Assembly (NCBI RefSeq): GCF_010093065.1
Contig: NZ_CP048113.1
Span: 2,108,001 to 2,172,000, forward strand
Length of the DNA: 64,000 nt
Source: Chitinophaga agri
GTDB taxonomy: Bacteria; Bacteroidota; Bacteroidia; Chitinophagales; Chitinophagaceae
Direction: 5' to 3'
Shown here: positions 16,697-25,568 of the stretch, in pieces
How positions within the stretch are numbered: position 1 is the first letter of the stretch
Layout: every line of letters begins with the position of its first letter
Program-made: the position numbers and the translations under genes
The notes under the pieces: generated by a model
The model's database searches: none
Seen by the model: the letters and a program-made list of their open reading frames with translations, nothing else
What the model was told of the DNA's origin: nothing

Positions 16697-18892
16697 TTAT
16701 CTTTTACTAATGTCCAGTTTCACCTGTTTGCTATCCTGCACATTGATCTTCCCATTATCGGTAGTAATGAGCGTTACATTGGTCATGTTGATATTGCTCC
16801 CAACGATACAATCGCCTGCCTTCTTTGCTTTGATCGTGATATCTTTCAGATAGATATCGCTGATCGGCATTTCAGGCAGTCCGCGTATGAAGATGGCTTT
16901 TTCAGCACCGTGGCATACGACATTAGTGATATGGAAATCTTTGAACTGTGGCGTGGCTTCTGTCACAGGGAACAACTCTACCTTTGGGGCATCACGCTTT
17001 TCTCCTGACAATGGCACAGGGTCTTTGGCCATATAATACATGTCGAAGAGGATCGCTTCTGCAGGTATATCTTTCATGTTGATGTTATTCACGTAGATCT
17101 TCTCTACGATACCACCACGGCCACGGGTAGTTTTAAAACGCAGGCCGATGTCGGTACCAAGGAAGGAACAGTTGGAGACATACAGATTACGTGCGCCTCC
17201 CGACATTTCGCTGCCTACTACAAAACCACCGTGTGCATGATATACCGTGCAGTTATTGACGATCACATCTTCTGTAGCAACGCCGCGTTTGCGGCCCTGT
17301 TCATCGCGGCCGGACTTGATACAGATGCCATCGTCACCTACATCAAACGTACAGCCTTCGATGCGTGCGTAACGGCAGGACTCCAGGTCAACACCGTCGC
17401 CATTCTGAGCATACCATGGATTTTTAGCATATATATCTCTTAAAGTAATATGTTCCGTCAATAAAGGATGCAGGCACCAGGCAGGTGAATTCTGGAAAGT
17501 AACACCCTCCAGTAACACATATTTACAGCTGGTGATGCTCAGCAAATTCGGACGCAGGAAGTCCTTGATATCGTCATAATCCGCCAGCGTTTTACCTGGC
17601 GCTATGACACCTGCCAGCTTGGTGTGCGACCCCTTCTGTGATTTCGCACTGGGGTACCAGGTCTTTTTATCTTCTCCTTCGATGCCTCCGGAGGCTAATA
17701 GTTTCTTCCATTGGGATTCAGTGAGTTTATCTTTCTTGACAATACGCCAGGCATCACCACCGCCATCGATAATTCCTTTACCGGTAATAGCGATGTTCTC
17801 TGCATTTACGGCAGATACGGGTGCCTGACAACGCATTGCCCGCAACCCTTCATATGTTGTCTCTACCAGGGGATACTGATCAAAGTCGGTCGTAAACTGT
17901 AACAGGGCATTAGGCGCCAGGTACAGGTTCACATTACTTTTCAGTACGATCGGGCCGGTAAGCCATAAACCCGGAGGTATCATCACAACACCACCACCAT
18001 TCGCACTGGCTTTTGTGATGGCGTCATTGATGCTTTTGCTGTTCAATGTCACTCCGTCTGGTTTCGCGCCGAATGCCGTGATCATCAGGGTATCTCTTTT
18101 GAAGTGTGGCTCATAGATCTCCGGCAGATCAAAGCGGTACTTCCCTTCAAATTCGGTTTGTGCAAGATACCTTTCCAGTCCGATGTGCTTCTCCCTGATC
18201 TCCCTGGCTACGAGTCCGGCCACGAGGGTCGCACCGTAGGTATTAAAATGAGTATTGTCGGTCACACCATTAGGCAGGGCCGTATAATGCCCTGCCGGTG
18301 TTGTCTTAAATAATTTTTCCGAACCAGCCACTCCATGCTGTACCAGTAGCGCTTCACTGCTTTTATGCAGATCGATCAGCGGTACTTTATAGCTGGCAGC
18401 TATCTCACGCACCACACCCGGATATTCCCCGTGCTGATCAACGAAAGTGCCTTTTTCATCAAATTTTCTGCGTTGTACTGGTGTGACCAGTACAGGATTC
18501 GCACCTTTTGCACGAACTTCCTTCACGAAACGTATCAGATTATCCTTATAAGCGCCTTTAGGAGCCGCAAAACGAGTGGAGTCATCCTTTTTGGAGTCAT
18601 TATGCCCGAACTGGATAATCACCCAGTCGCCAGCCTTTAATTGTACCAAAACACTATCCCAGCGATGCTCATTAATAAAACTTTTGGTACTGCGGCCATT
18701 CACAGCATAGTTTTTTACCGTTACGCCTTTTTGCAGGAACAGCGGGAACAGCTGTCCCCATCCTCTTTCGGGATTATCGGCCAGGGGCTTATCGGCCATG
18801 GTAGAATCTCCGATCATAAAAATACGCGGCGGATCGTCTGTCGGTATCCAACTGATCAAAGGAAAAAGCAGCGCCAATAGATACAACTTCAT
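16697..18892 (-). CDS. Two-domain CE12-like acetylesterase / GH28 polygalacturonase
   Basis: This 731-residue exported enzyme should deacetylate and hydrolyse pectin. After a signal peptide, residues about 22-240 form an SGNH esterase of rhamnogalacturonan acetylesterase type: IGDST (nucleophile Ser30), NGRSTKSF (Gly/Asn oxyanion region), FGHND, and a late Asp-x-x-His in DNTHFN. Residues about 265-731 form a GH28 right-handed beta-helix, with FGAKPDG at its start, NGDGVDLES (near 497), GDDGICIKSG (near 520), HGGFVVGSE (near 550) and RFKTTRGRGG (near 584), which are the GH28 acid pair, His and Arg/Lys subsites. No frameshift separates the halves, so it is a true fusion. It lies 20 bp after susD. 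Confidence 0.93.
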   Translation of the reverse strand: MKLYLLALLFPLISWIPTDDPPRIFMIGDSTMADKPLADNPERGWGQLFPLFLQKGVTVKNYAVNGRSTKSFINEHRWDSVLVQLKAGDWVIIQFGHNDSKKDDSTRFAAPKGAYKDNLIRFVKEVRAKGANPVLVTPVQRRKFDEKGTFVDQHGEYPGVVREIAASYKVPLIDLHKSSEALLVQHGVAGSEKLFKTTPAGHYTALPNGVTDNTHFNTYGATLVAGLVAREIREKHIGLERYLAQTEFEGKYRFDLPEIYEPHFKRDTLMITAFGAKPDGVTLNSKSINDAITKASANGGGVVMIPPGLWLTGPIVLKSNVNLYLAPNALLQFTTDFDQYPLVETTYEGLRAMRCQAPVSAVNAENIAITGKGIIDGGGDAWRIVKKDKLTESQWKKLLASGGIEGEDKKTWYPSAKSQKGSHTKLAGVIAPGKTLADYDDIKDFLRPNLLSITSCKYVLLEGVTFQNSPAWCLHPLLTEHITLRDIYAKNPWYAQNGDGVDLESCRYARIEGCTFDVGDDGICIKSGRDEQGRKRGVATEDVIVNNCTVYHAHGGFVVGSEMSGGARNLYVSNCSFLGTDIGLRFKTTRGRGGIVEKIYVNNINMKDIPAEAILFDMYYMAKDPVPLSGEKRDAPKVELFPVTEATPQFKDFHITNVVCHGAEKAIFIRGLPEMPISDIYLKDITIKAKKAGDCIVGSNINMTNVTLITTDNGKINVQDSKQVKLDISKR

Positions 18893-18912
18893 GAGCTTTC
18901 GGTTTAATGATA

Positions 18913-20562
18913 TTACTGATAGTTTGGATTCTGTGTAAATTCGGATTTGTTGGTCACCGCATCGATCTGGTCCTGCGGTATCGGGCGTACATTATGGAAC
19001 GCCTGGAAATTCTTCGCTGCGTCTGCGTTATGAGCAGCGATCTGCGCGCCCAGTTTGCCGGTACGTTTCAGGTCAAACCAGCGGAGCTGTTCTCCGGCCA
19101 GTTCACGGGCTCTTTCTTCCAGCACGAATTCAACCGTCATCATAGCAGCGGATACAAGCATTTCAGCTTCATGTCCCGGTAATGCCGCGCGTTTGCGCAG
19201 TACATTTATATAGTCTGCTGCCTTGCCGGTATTACCCAGTCTGATCTGTGCCTCTGCGGCGATCAGATACATCTCGGCGAGCCGGATGATATAGGCATCT
19301 CTTGGACTCTGTTCCTCATTCATTGAGGCACGGGTAGGATCATCAAACTTCTGCAGGGAAACATAGCGGGTACGGTCTTTACCTCCGCCGTTTGCATAGT
19401 AGCACATATTCCTATCGTACACACGGTATTTCTTACCGGCTGTATCAGCATTTGTTACCGCATATTTCGTGCAAATAATAGCGGTATCTCCCAGCTTCAT
19501 TCCTGCAGGTGCTGTTTTTGTGTTGTTACACAACCATACACTTTTGAAAGTGGCGTTGTAACGCGCGTCCGCATTTTCATTGAACAGATCGAGCAGGTAC
19601 AGTGTCGGCATATACCTGTTGAAGGGACGCCCATTGAGCACATCACGCTGCATACCTGGCAGGTCATCATATTTCATGGTAAACATCAGGTGACCGTTAT
19701 GTGCACCGCGGGAGTGACCATTAGGATATAAAGTTGCGTCCAGTCTGTCATCAAACACCAGGTTCTTCATATAGTTAACGGCCCATACAATCTCTTTGTT
19801 CTGCAGGTTATCCATACGCCACAGGTCCGCGTATTTGGGTACAAGGCTATAACTGTAATTGCTGATCACGGAATCAGCCAGTGCTGCTGCACGGTCGTTC
19901 ATACCGCGGGTCAGGTACATACGCGCCAGAAATGCCTGTGCAGCAGGTTTGGTCACACGACCATAATCGCTTGTAGTTACAGGCAAATTCTTTACAGCGA
20001 CATCCAGATCCCTGAATATCTGTGCATAGAACGTATCTACCGGTGTACGGTTAGCAGTGGTCTCCACTCCTTCTGTTTCTTTAACAGTAAAATGCACGCC
20101 ACCCCACATTTCAACGATATGCCAATAGTAAAAAGCACGCAGGAAACGTAGTTCTGCGTCACGCATGATACGTTTATCCTCTGCAAAACCAGCATTCCCA
20201 ATTCTTCCCAGGCCGGTGTTACATAGGTTGACGGCAGCGTACAGTTGCCTCCATAATCCACTCATTACACCATTACTTGCCTGCAGATTGATATACTGTG
20301 TGAGGTCCGGGTATTTATCACCCGTACCACTGGTCCACAGATCGGTACCCATTTCGGAAATGCTGTACCCCTCTTCTTTCCCATACCACCAGCGGTTATA
20401 GGAATAGGCTGCGCTTACAAGTGTTTCGAAACCTTCAGGGGTACTGAATACCTGGTCAACAGTCAGACCGGACGGGTTATATTCTTCCAGTTGTTTATTA
20501 CATGCGGCCAGCAGACCAGCACCTGTAATGAGTATGATAAAAAGATTTATATAGCGTTTCAT
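18913..20562 (-). CDS. SusD/RagB-family outer-membrane glycan-binding lipoprotein (pectin locus)
   Basis: This 549-residue surface lipoprotein should bind pectic oligosaccharides and cap the SusC transporter encoded 25 bp upstream. The signal peptide ends in the lipobox AGLLAAC (Cys about 21). SusD-type tetratricopeptide helices follow (AELRFLRAFYYWHIVEMWGG, then PAAQAFLARMYLTRGMNDRAA), and the C-terminal family signature is seen in RLAEMYLIAAEAQIRLGNTGKAADYINVLRKRA and ERARELAGEQLRWFDLKRTGKL. The start ATG at 20562 gives the correct lipoprotein signal. The binding specificity is inferred only from the neighbouring pectinases. Confidence 0.95.
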   Translation of the reverse strand: MKRYINLFIILITGAGLLAACNKQLEEYNPSGLTVDQVFSTPEGFETLVSAAYSYNRWWYGKEEGYSISEMGTDLWTSGTGDKYPDLTQYINLQASNGVMSGLWRQLYAAVNLCNTGLGRIGNAGFAEDKRIMRDAELRFLRAFYYWHIVEMWGGVHFTVKETEGVETTANRTPVDTFYAQIFRDLDVAVKNLPVTTSDYGRVTKPAAQAFLARMYLTRGMNDRAAALADSVISNYSYSLVPKYADLWRMDNLQNKEIVWAVNYMKNLVFDDRLDATLYPNGHSRGAHNGHLMFTMKYDDLPGMQRDVLNGRPFNRYMPTLYLLDLFNENADARYNATFKSVWLCNNTKTAPAGMKLGDTAIICTKYAVTNADTAGKKYRVYDRNMCYYANGGGKDRTRYVSLQKFDDPTRASMNEEQSPRDAYIIRLAEMYLIAAEAQIRLGNTGKAADYINVLRKRAALPGHEAEMLVSAAMMTVEFVLEERARELAGEQLRWFDLKRTGKLGAQIAAHNADAAKNFQAFHNVRPIPQDQIDAVTNKSEFTQNPNYQ

Positions 20563-20587
20563 GGCTTTATCAGGTTAATTTGAATAA

Positions 20588-23548
20588 TCAGAATTCTACG
20601 TTCAGACCAGCTACGTACATTTTCGTCAGCGGATTGCTCAGGTCACCACCTCTCTCCGGATCATAGTCTTTCACTTTACTGAAAGTGAACAGGTTCTTTC
20701 CTGTGACATAGAAACGCAGATTGGTCATGTGCAGCGTTTTCAGTGCAGATGCCGGCAGGTTGTAACCGAGGGAGATGTTACGGATCTTTACAAATGAGCC
20801 GTCTCTGTACCCCAGTGTTCTGATGAACGGTGTACCATCTCTGGACACACTGGCATTGGGACGAGGGTAAGCATTGGTTTCATGCTCAGGCGTCCAGTAA
20901 TCCAGCGGAGCACTGTTTTCCAATCCCTGCGGATCAAACTTCGCGGAATATTCTGAGTTGATCCACTGTCCGATACGGGCGAACACGTATACGTTCAGAT
21001 CAAAGCTTCCGAAGCGAATGTCGTTATTAAAGCCACCACTCCAGGTAGGCACCTGTCTGCCGAGAATAACGCGGTCCTGTGAGTTCAGCACGCCGTTGCC
21101 ATCCTGATCCTTTACTTTGATATCACCCGGTTTGTAACCGAATTTCGCGGCCGCATCTGCTTCTTTGGTCTGCCAGATACCAGTCTTTTCATAGTCGTAG
21201 AACACTCTTACCGGATAACCGATAAACCATCCGTTAGCAACATCATTGGTGTTAGCGTCAGCCAGAGCTACTATCTCTTCCTTGTTTCTGGAGAAAACGA
21301 TATTGGATGTCCAGGTGATAGCTTTACTTCTTACGTTGGTTGTATTGATGCCAATTTCTATTCCTCTGTTCCTGGTTTTGCCTATGTTCTGTATCACGGT
21401 GCTCACACCGGAAGAAGAAGGCAGTGTTCTCTGCAACAGCAGGTCCCTTGTTTTTGTGTCATACACGTCGATCGTTGCTCCTATCCTGCCATCCAGGAAA
21501 CTCATATCCACACCGATATCGGTAGTGGCAGACAGTTCCCATTTCAGGTTCTTGTTACCGATCTGGCTGCCGATACCATATGCCAGTGCGGAATTGGTAT
21601 CATCATACGAGAACGGGATCTTGCTCAGGTAACTGGCGGTAGCATATGGCGGCACTGCATCATTACCAGCGATACCATAACTCGCACGTACCTTCAGATC
21701 GCTGAAGAGACGCTGTCCGCGCATAAAGCCTTCATCAGATATGCGCCATGCACCAGCTACAGAAGGGAAGAATGCCCATTTATTGCCTGCAGCCAGTTTA
21801 GAACTACCATCAGAACGGCCTGTCAGCGACAGGAGGTATTTACCTTTGTAATTATAGTTGATACGCCCGGTGAACGAGATCAGTTTATTAGCCATATAGC
21901 TTGAACGAACAGCAATGCCGCTCACGTTGTTCTGCATGGCGTAATATAACTGAGCAGGCAGCAGTTGTCCTTCCCCCTGCAGGAAACTGGAGTCACGCTG
22001 ATCAGAGAGTAAGCTCGCAACTCCTGTCGCACCGAATGTATGATCGCCCAGTTTCTTTGTGTAGTTTAATACGTTCTCCCAGCTGATGTAACGTCTGCTG
22101 CCGCTGTTATACTGTGAGCGGGAAGCAGAAGCGGTAGAACGTTCTATTGTATTTTTGGAAGCAAAGATCCCGGTACGGGCATTATCTACTGTCACACCCA
22201 GATTGGAGCGGAATGACAACCCGGCGAACGGCGCCAGTTCAACATATGCGTTCACAAAAGTGCGGGTGATGCGGGCATTGTTCTGGTAAGCATTAGGTTG
22301 CTCGTCGGCCAGCGGATTGATCATAGAGCCCATATTCGGGAATAAGATCAGGTTACCATTTTCATCGTATGGCGTATTCAGCGGTACGATCTTATTCGCC
22401 TGATTCAGCGGATCGCGACGGTTGTCTTGGTTATAGTAGGTCACCTGACTCTGCATACCTACTTTCAGGTAATCATTTATTGTCTGGTCGAGGTTCAAGC
22501 GGGCAGAATAACGTTTGAGGTGATCGAGCTTGAAGATACCTTTCTCGTCAAAGTAATCCAGGGACAGATAAACTTTCGTCTTTTCGGAACCACCGGAGAC
22601 ACCTACCTGATAGTCCTGTTGCAAACCATCATGGATCAGCAGATCGGCGTAGTTTGTCCAAAGGTTATTTTGTATAGCGGCTACTTCCGCAGCGTTGAAG
22701 ATCAATGGGTCATCGGCTTCTGATTTCCATCTGCCGGTAGTGCGGTTGGCTTCTCGTTTCTGCGCTACATATTGCGGACCTGTAGACATAGCAGGATAAC
22801 CGGCTACCTGAGAGAGCCCAGCGTATGTATTCACGCTGACACGTGGTTTTCCGGATACGCCTTTTTTGGTAGTGATGATGATGACACCGTTCGCACCTCT
22901 TGAGCCGTAAACAGCGGTAGAGGAAGCATCTTTCAGTACTTCCATAGATTGGATATCATTCGGGTTGATATCCTGGATATTTTCATATTGTACACCATCA
23001 ACGATGTACAGCGGACCATTGTCCGCACGGATAGACCTGTTTCCTCTCACCGTAACATTCACCTTTGCACCAGCGGCTCCACTGCTTTTGGTGATGTCAA
23101 CGCCTGGCAGTTTACCTTGTACGGATTCCATTACGTTGGTAGATGGTACTTTTTTCAGTTCTTCTCCTTTCACAGAAGTGATGGCACCTGTCAGGTCACG
23201 TTTCCTTACTTCACCATAACCTACTATGACCACTTCATCCAGTTGTTTATTATCTTTTTCCAGTTTTACTACGATGTTACTGTTACCATTAATGTTTTGC
23301 GTAACTGTCTGATATCCCAGATAACTAATCAGCAGTACAGCGGCTTTTGAATCGGGAACGGTAAGGGAAAATGCGCCGGTGGCGTCTGTTTGTGTACCTG
23401 TTGTGGAACCTTTCAGCTGCACATTTACCATAACAAGCGGTTCTCCGGTAGCAGCGTCGGATATCCGCCCTTTAATTATGTGGTTTTGAGCAAATGCAGC
23501 TCCGGCACTGACCAGCAAAAGCCAGTAGATCAATAGCAGTTTTTTCAT
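20588..23548 (-). CDS. SusC/RagA-family TonB-dependent glycan transporter (pectin locus)
   Basis: This 986-residue outer-membrane importer is the first gene of the pectin operon. It has a signal peptide ending in AAFAQ, a carboxypeptidase-regulatory-like beta domain (IIKGRISDAATGEPLVMVNV), a TonB-box region near LDEVVIVGYGEVRKRDLTGA, a plug with the SusC motif GANGVIIITTKKG, and a 22-strand barrel ending in aromatic EF at the C-terminus. I start it at the ATG at 23548, directly before the Lys-rich signal peptide. An ATG at 23611 would add 21 residues that do not look like a signal. A LacI-type operator lies about 180 bp upstream. Confidence 0.95.
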   Translation of the reverse strand: MKKLLLIYWLLLVSAGAAFAQNHIIKGRISDAATGEPLVMVNVQLKGSTTGTQTDATGAFSLTVPDSKAAVLLISYLGYQTVTQNINGNSNIVVKLEKDNKQLDEVVIVGYGEVRKRDLTGAITSVKGEELKKVPSTNVMESVQGKLPGVDITKSSGAAGAKVNVTVRGNRSIRADNGPLYIVDGVQYENIQDINPNDIQSMEVLKDASSTAVYGSRGANGVIIITTKKGVSGKPRVSVNTYAGLSQVAGYPAMSTGPQYVAQKREANRTTGRWKSEADDPLIFNAAEVAAIQNNLWTNYADLLIHDGLQQDYQVGVSGGSEKTKVYLSLDYFDEKGIFKLDHLKRYSARLNLDQTINDYLKVGMQSQVTYYNQDNRRDPLNQANKIVPLNTPYDENGNLILFPNMGSMINPLADEQPNAYQNNARITRTFVNAYVELAPFAGLSFRSNLGVTVDNARTGIFASKNTIERSTASASRSQYNSGSRRYISWENVLNYTKKLGDHTFGATGVASLLSDQRDSSFLQGEGQLLPAQLYYAMQNNVSGIAVRSSYMANKLISFTGRINYNYKGKYLLSLTGRSDGSSKLAAGNKWAFFPSVAGAWRISDEGFMRGQRLFSDLKVRASYGIAGNDAVPPYATASYLSKIPFSYDDTNSALAYGIGSQIGNKNLKWELSATTDIGVDMSFLDGRIGATIDVYDTKTRDLLLQRTLPSSSGVSTVIQNIGKTRNRGIEIGINTTNVRSKAITWTSNIVFSRNKEEIVALADANTNDVANGWFIGYPVRVFYDYEKTGIWQTKEADAAAKFGYKPGDIKVKDQDGNGVLNSQDRVILGRQVPTWSGGFNNDIRFGSFDLNVYVFARIGQWINSEYSAKFDPQGLENSAPLDYWTPEHETNAYPRPNASVSRDGTPFIRTLGYRDGSFVKIRNISLGYNLPASALKTLHMTNLRFYVTGKNLFTFSKVKDYDPERGGDLSNPLTKMYVAGLNVEF

Positions 23549-23727
23549 AACGTAACGTGTTGTTATATGTCTTCTAAAATTGGGTATTTTAAGTCCGCAA
23601 CGGATTGTCAATATTGCTACAGTGGCAATACGAGTGGTACTGTTTTTCTCAGTTCATCATACCGGTACCCCGAAACAATTCTACGCCGATATTCATTAAT
23701 ACGGAAAGGATTGGAAGGATTTATTTA

Positions 23728-23741
23728 CGCAAACGTTTGCG
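23728..23741. promoter_or_regulatory. Perfect 14-bp LacI-type palindrome ahead of the pectin operon
   Basis: CGCAAACGTTTGCG is fully self-complementary with the central CG expected of LacI/GalR-family operators. It lies about 180 bp upstream of susC and about 1.8 kb from the lacI-family gene. The rest of the 23549-23877 gap holds only the GH43 terminator and no gene that I can support; I could not place the susC promoter with confidence. Confidence 0.75.
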
Positions 23742-23794
23742 AACAAGAAGGATCAGGAATTGGAAATGGTGCCAAAAGGGTTGTCATGTAAAGT

Positions 23795-23830
23795 AAAAAG
23801 CGCCCAGACCAGTTTCTACTGGACGCTTTT
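23795..23830 (-). terminator. Intrinsic terminator of the GH43 gene
   Basis: On the minus strand a stem of AAAAGCGTCCAG with CTGGGCGCTTTT (one wobble, 11-nt loop) is followed by TTTT. It separates the GH43 gene from the susC operon, so GH43 is its own transcription unit. The opposite strand also ends in CGCTTTT. Confidence 0.7.
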
Positions 23831-23877
23831 CTAAAAATAAAGTAGGTTATTATCCCATAATTTCCGGTTCTTAATTC

Positions 23878-25506
23878 CTAATTTACCCTGAACCAGTCAT
23901 AGTCTGCAAAACCAGCATCATTGATCTGCGTATTACGCGTGCAGAAGATACCGACCTTCGCTCCTACCCATCTTCCCGGTTGTGCTGTGAATGGCTTGCC
24001 TGCATCGGTAAACTGTACCCCATCCAGACTATAGCTAAAACGGCAAACAGCATCCCTGCCCACCTTCACACGGAACCAGCAGGTGTTGCCAGTGATGGGC
24101 TTCAGTACTTCCTGCTCTTCTTCTGCGCCCTTGTCTGCTTTCAGACAGGACGCGTACACCAGTTGCAGGGCATTATCTTTCTTTATGAGTGAAATACTCG
24201 CGTAATCCACCCCGAATATAATCAGACCTGTTCGTTCGCCTTCCAGGGAAGGATTGGGCGTAAAGGAACATTTTGTGGTAACAGTGAAGGTATCGGCAGG
24301 GAACTTTTGCAGCAGCAGATGAGGTGCCTGCCAACAGTTACGGGAGGAGTCAGGCATTTTTGCGGAGAATAAACGCAGCATGCCTTTAGCAGGATAGGTC
24401 ATCATCCAGGTGGCTACCGGGTTTGCCTGCCATTGCCATTGCAGCCCCAGGGATGCGCCATTGAATTCATCGGACTCTGGCGGTGTCATAACCGGCATAC
24501 CAGCCAGCGGCTTTTTCCATGTCATAACTGGCTCCCCTTTTCCATCTCCGTCGGGGTCTATGCCTATTACTGGCCAGTTATTGATCCACTGCATAGGCTG
24601 TAAATGTACCACGCGGCCATAGGCATTCTTATCCTGGAAGTGGAGGAACCAGCTGGCCCCTGAAGGCATATCTACCCAGGCCCCCTGATGCGGCCCATTT
24701 ACAACACTTTTACCCTGGTCCATTACGATCTTTTCCTCATATGGGCCATAAATATTCTTTGAACGCAATACCAGCTGCCAGCCTGTACTTACGCCGCCCG
24801 CTGGAGCGAAAATGTAGTAGTACCCATTACGTTTATACAGTTTCGGGCCTTCCAGTGTGGGATGTGCCGGATGACCATCAAATATGAGTACTCCCTCATC
24901 AGTAACAGCTGTACCTGCTTCGTTCATCCGGTTGAGGGTCAGGATGCTCTTAATGCCAGCACGGCTGCCGGCAAAGGCATGTACCAGGTATACCTTCCCA
25001 TCATCATCCCACAGCGGACAAGGGTCTATCAGTCCCTTTCCAGCTTTCACCATCACAGGGTCGGACCATGGACCTGCGGCATTTTTTGCCTTGATCAGGT
25101 ATATACCAAAATCAGGATCAGGGTAATAGATATAAAATTCTCCCTTATGATAACGAATAGAAGGGGCCCAGACACCATTGCCATGCTGCACCTTACTAAA
25201 ATGAGCAAATGGCGGCTGGCGGTATATGGCGTGTCCTATCAGCTGCCAGTTGACCAGGTCCTTTGAATGCAGGATGGGTAACCCGGGTGCTGCATTGAAA
25301 CTGGACGCAGTCATATAGAAATCGTTCCCTGCCCGGCAAACATCAGGGTCAGAATAATCGGCATTGAGCACCGGGTTTTTATAGGAGCCATTCCCCAGAT
25401 CAGCTACCCAGGATAGGGAGCGCTGCTGGCCATGAGAAAGGGCATGGAGGCACAAACCCACTACAATAAAGAGCAGCTTTTTCTTCATCAGTAAAGCGTT
25501 TTTCAT
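23878..25506 (-). CDS. GH43-family glycoside hydrolase with C-terminal concanavalin-like domain
   Basis: This 542-residue exported enzyme is probably an exo-acting arabinofuranosidase, xylosidase or galactosidase on pectin side chains; the family does not fix the specificity. The signal peptide ends in HGQ. The five-bladed GH43 propeller (about residues 38-330) shows the general-base Asp in NADYSDPDVCRAG, the Asp of LIDPCPLWDDDGKVYLVHAF and the acid Glu in HPTLEGPKLYKRNGYYYIF. The C-terminal part (about 345-542: ESDEFNGASLGLQWQW, RTGLIIFG, RFSYSLDGVQFTDAG) is the usual GH43 jelly-roll. The start at 25506 or the internal Met7 are both possible. It is divergent from the LacI regulator, 62 bp away. 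Confidence 0.92.
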   Translation of the reverse strand: MKNALLMKKKLLFIVVGLCLHALSHGQQRSLSWVADLGNGSYKNPVLNADYSDPDVCRAGNDFYMTASSFNAAPGLPILHSKDLVNWQLIGHAIYRQPPFAHFSKVQHGNGVWAPSIRYHKGEFYIYYPDPDFGIYLIKAKNAAGPWSDPVMVKAGKGLIDPCPLWDDDGKVYLVHAFAGSRAGIKSILTLNRMNEAGTAVTDEGVLIFDGHPAHPTLEGPKLYKRNGYYYIFAPAGGVSTGWQLVLRSKNIYGPYEEKIVMDQGKSVVNGPHQGAWVDMPSGASWFLHFQDKNAYGRVVHLQPMQWINNWPVIGIDPDGDGKGEPVMTWKKPLAGMPVMTPPESDEFNGASLGLQWQWQANPVATWMMTYPAKGMLRLFSAKMPDSSRNCWQAPHLLLQKFPADTFTVTTKCSFTPNPSLEGERTGLIIFGVDYASISLIKKDNALQLVYASCLKADKGAEEEQEVLKPITGNTCWFRVKVGRDAVCRFSYSLDGVQFTDAGKPFTAQPGRWVGAKVGIFCTRNTQINDAGFADYDWFRVN

Positions 25507-25568
25507 ACGTGTTAGAATGACACTAATATAGTATAAAATAAATTATAAGTATATTTACTCATTACGTT

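Noticed and set aside
23549..23611. Longer N-terminus for the pectin SusC
   Set aside because: The signal peptide begins at the ATG at 23548; the extra residues are not signal-like.
23732..23739. -7 promoter box inside the pectin operator (AACGTTTG)
   Set aside because: It lacks the initial T of the consensus and no -33 element is at the right distance.
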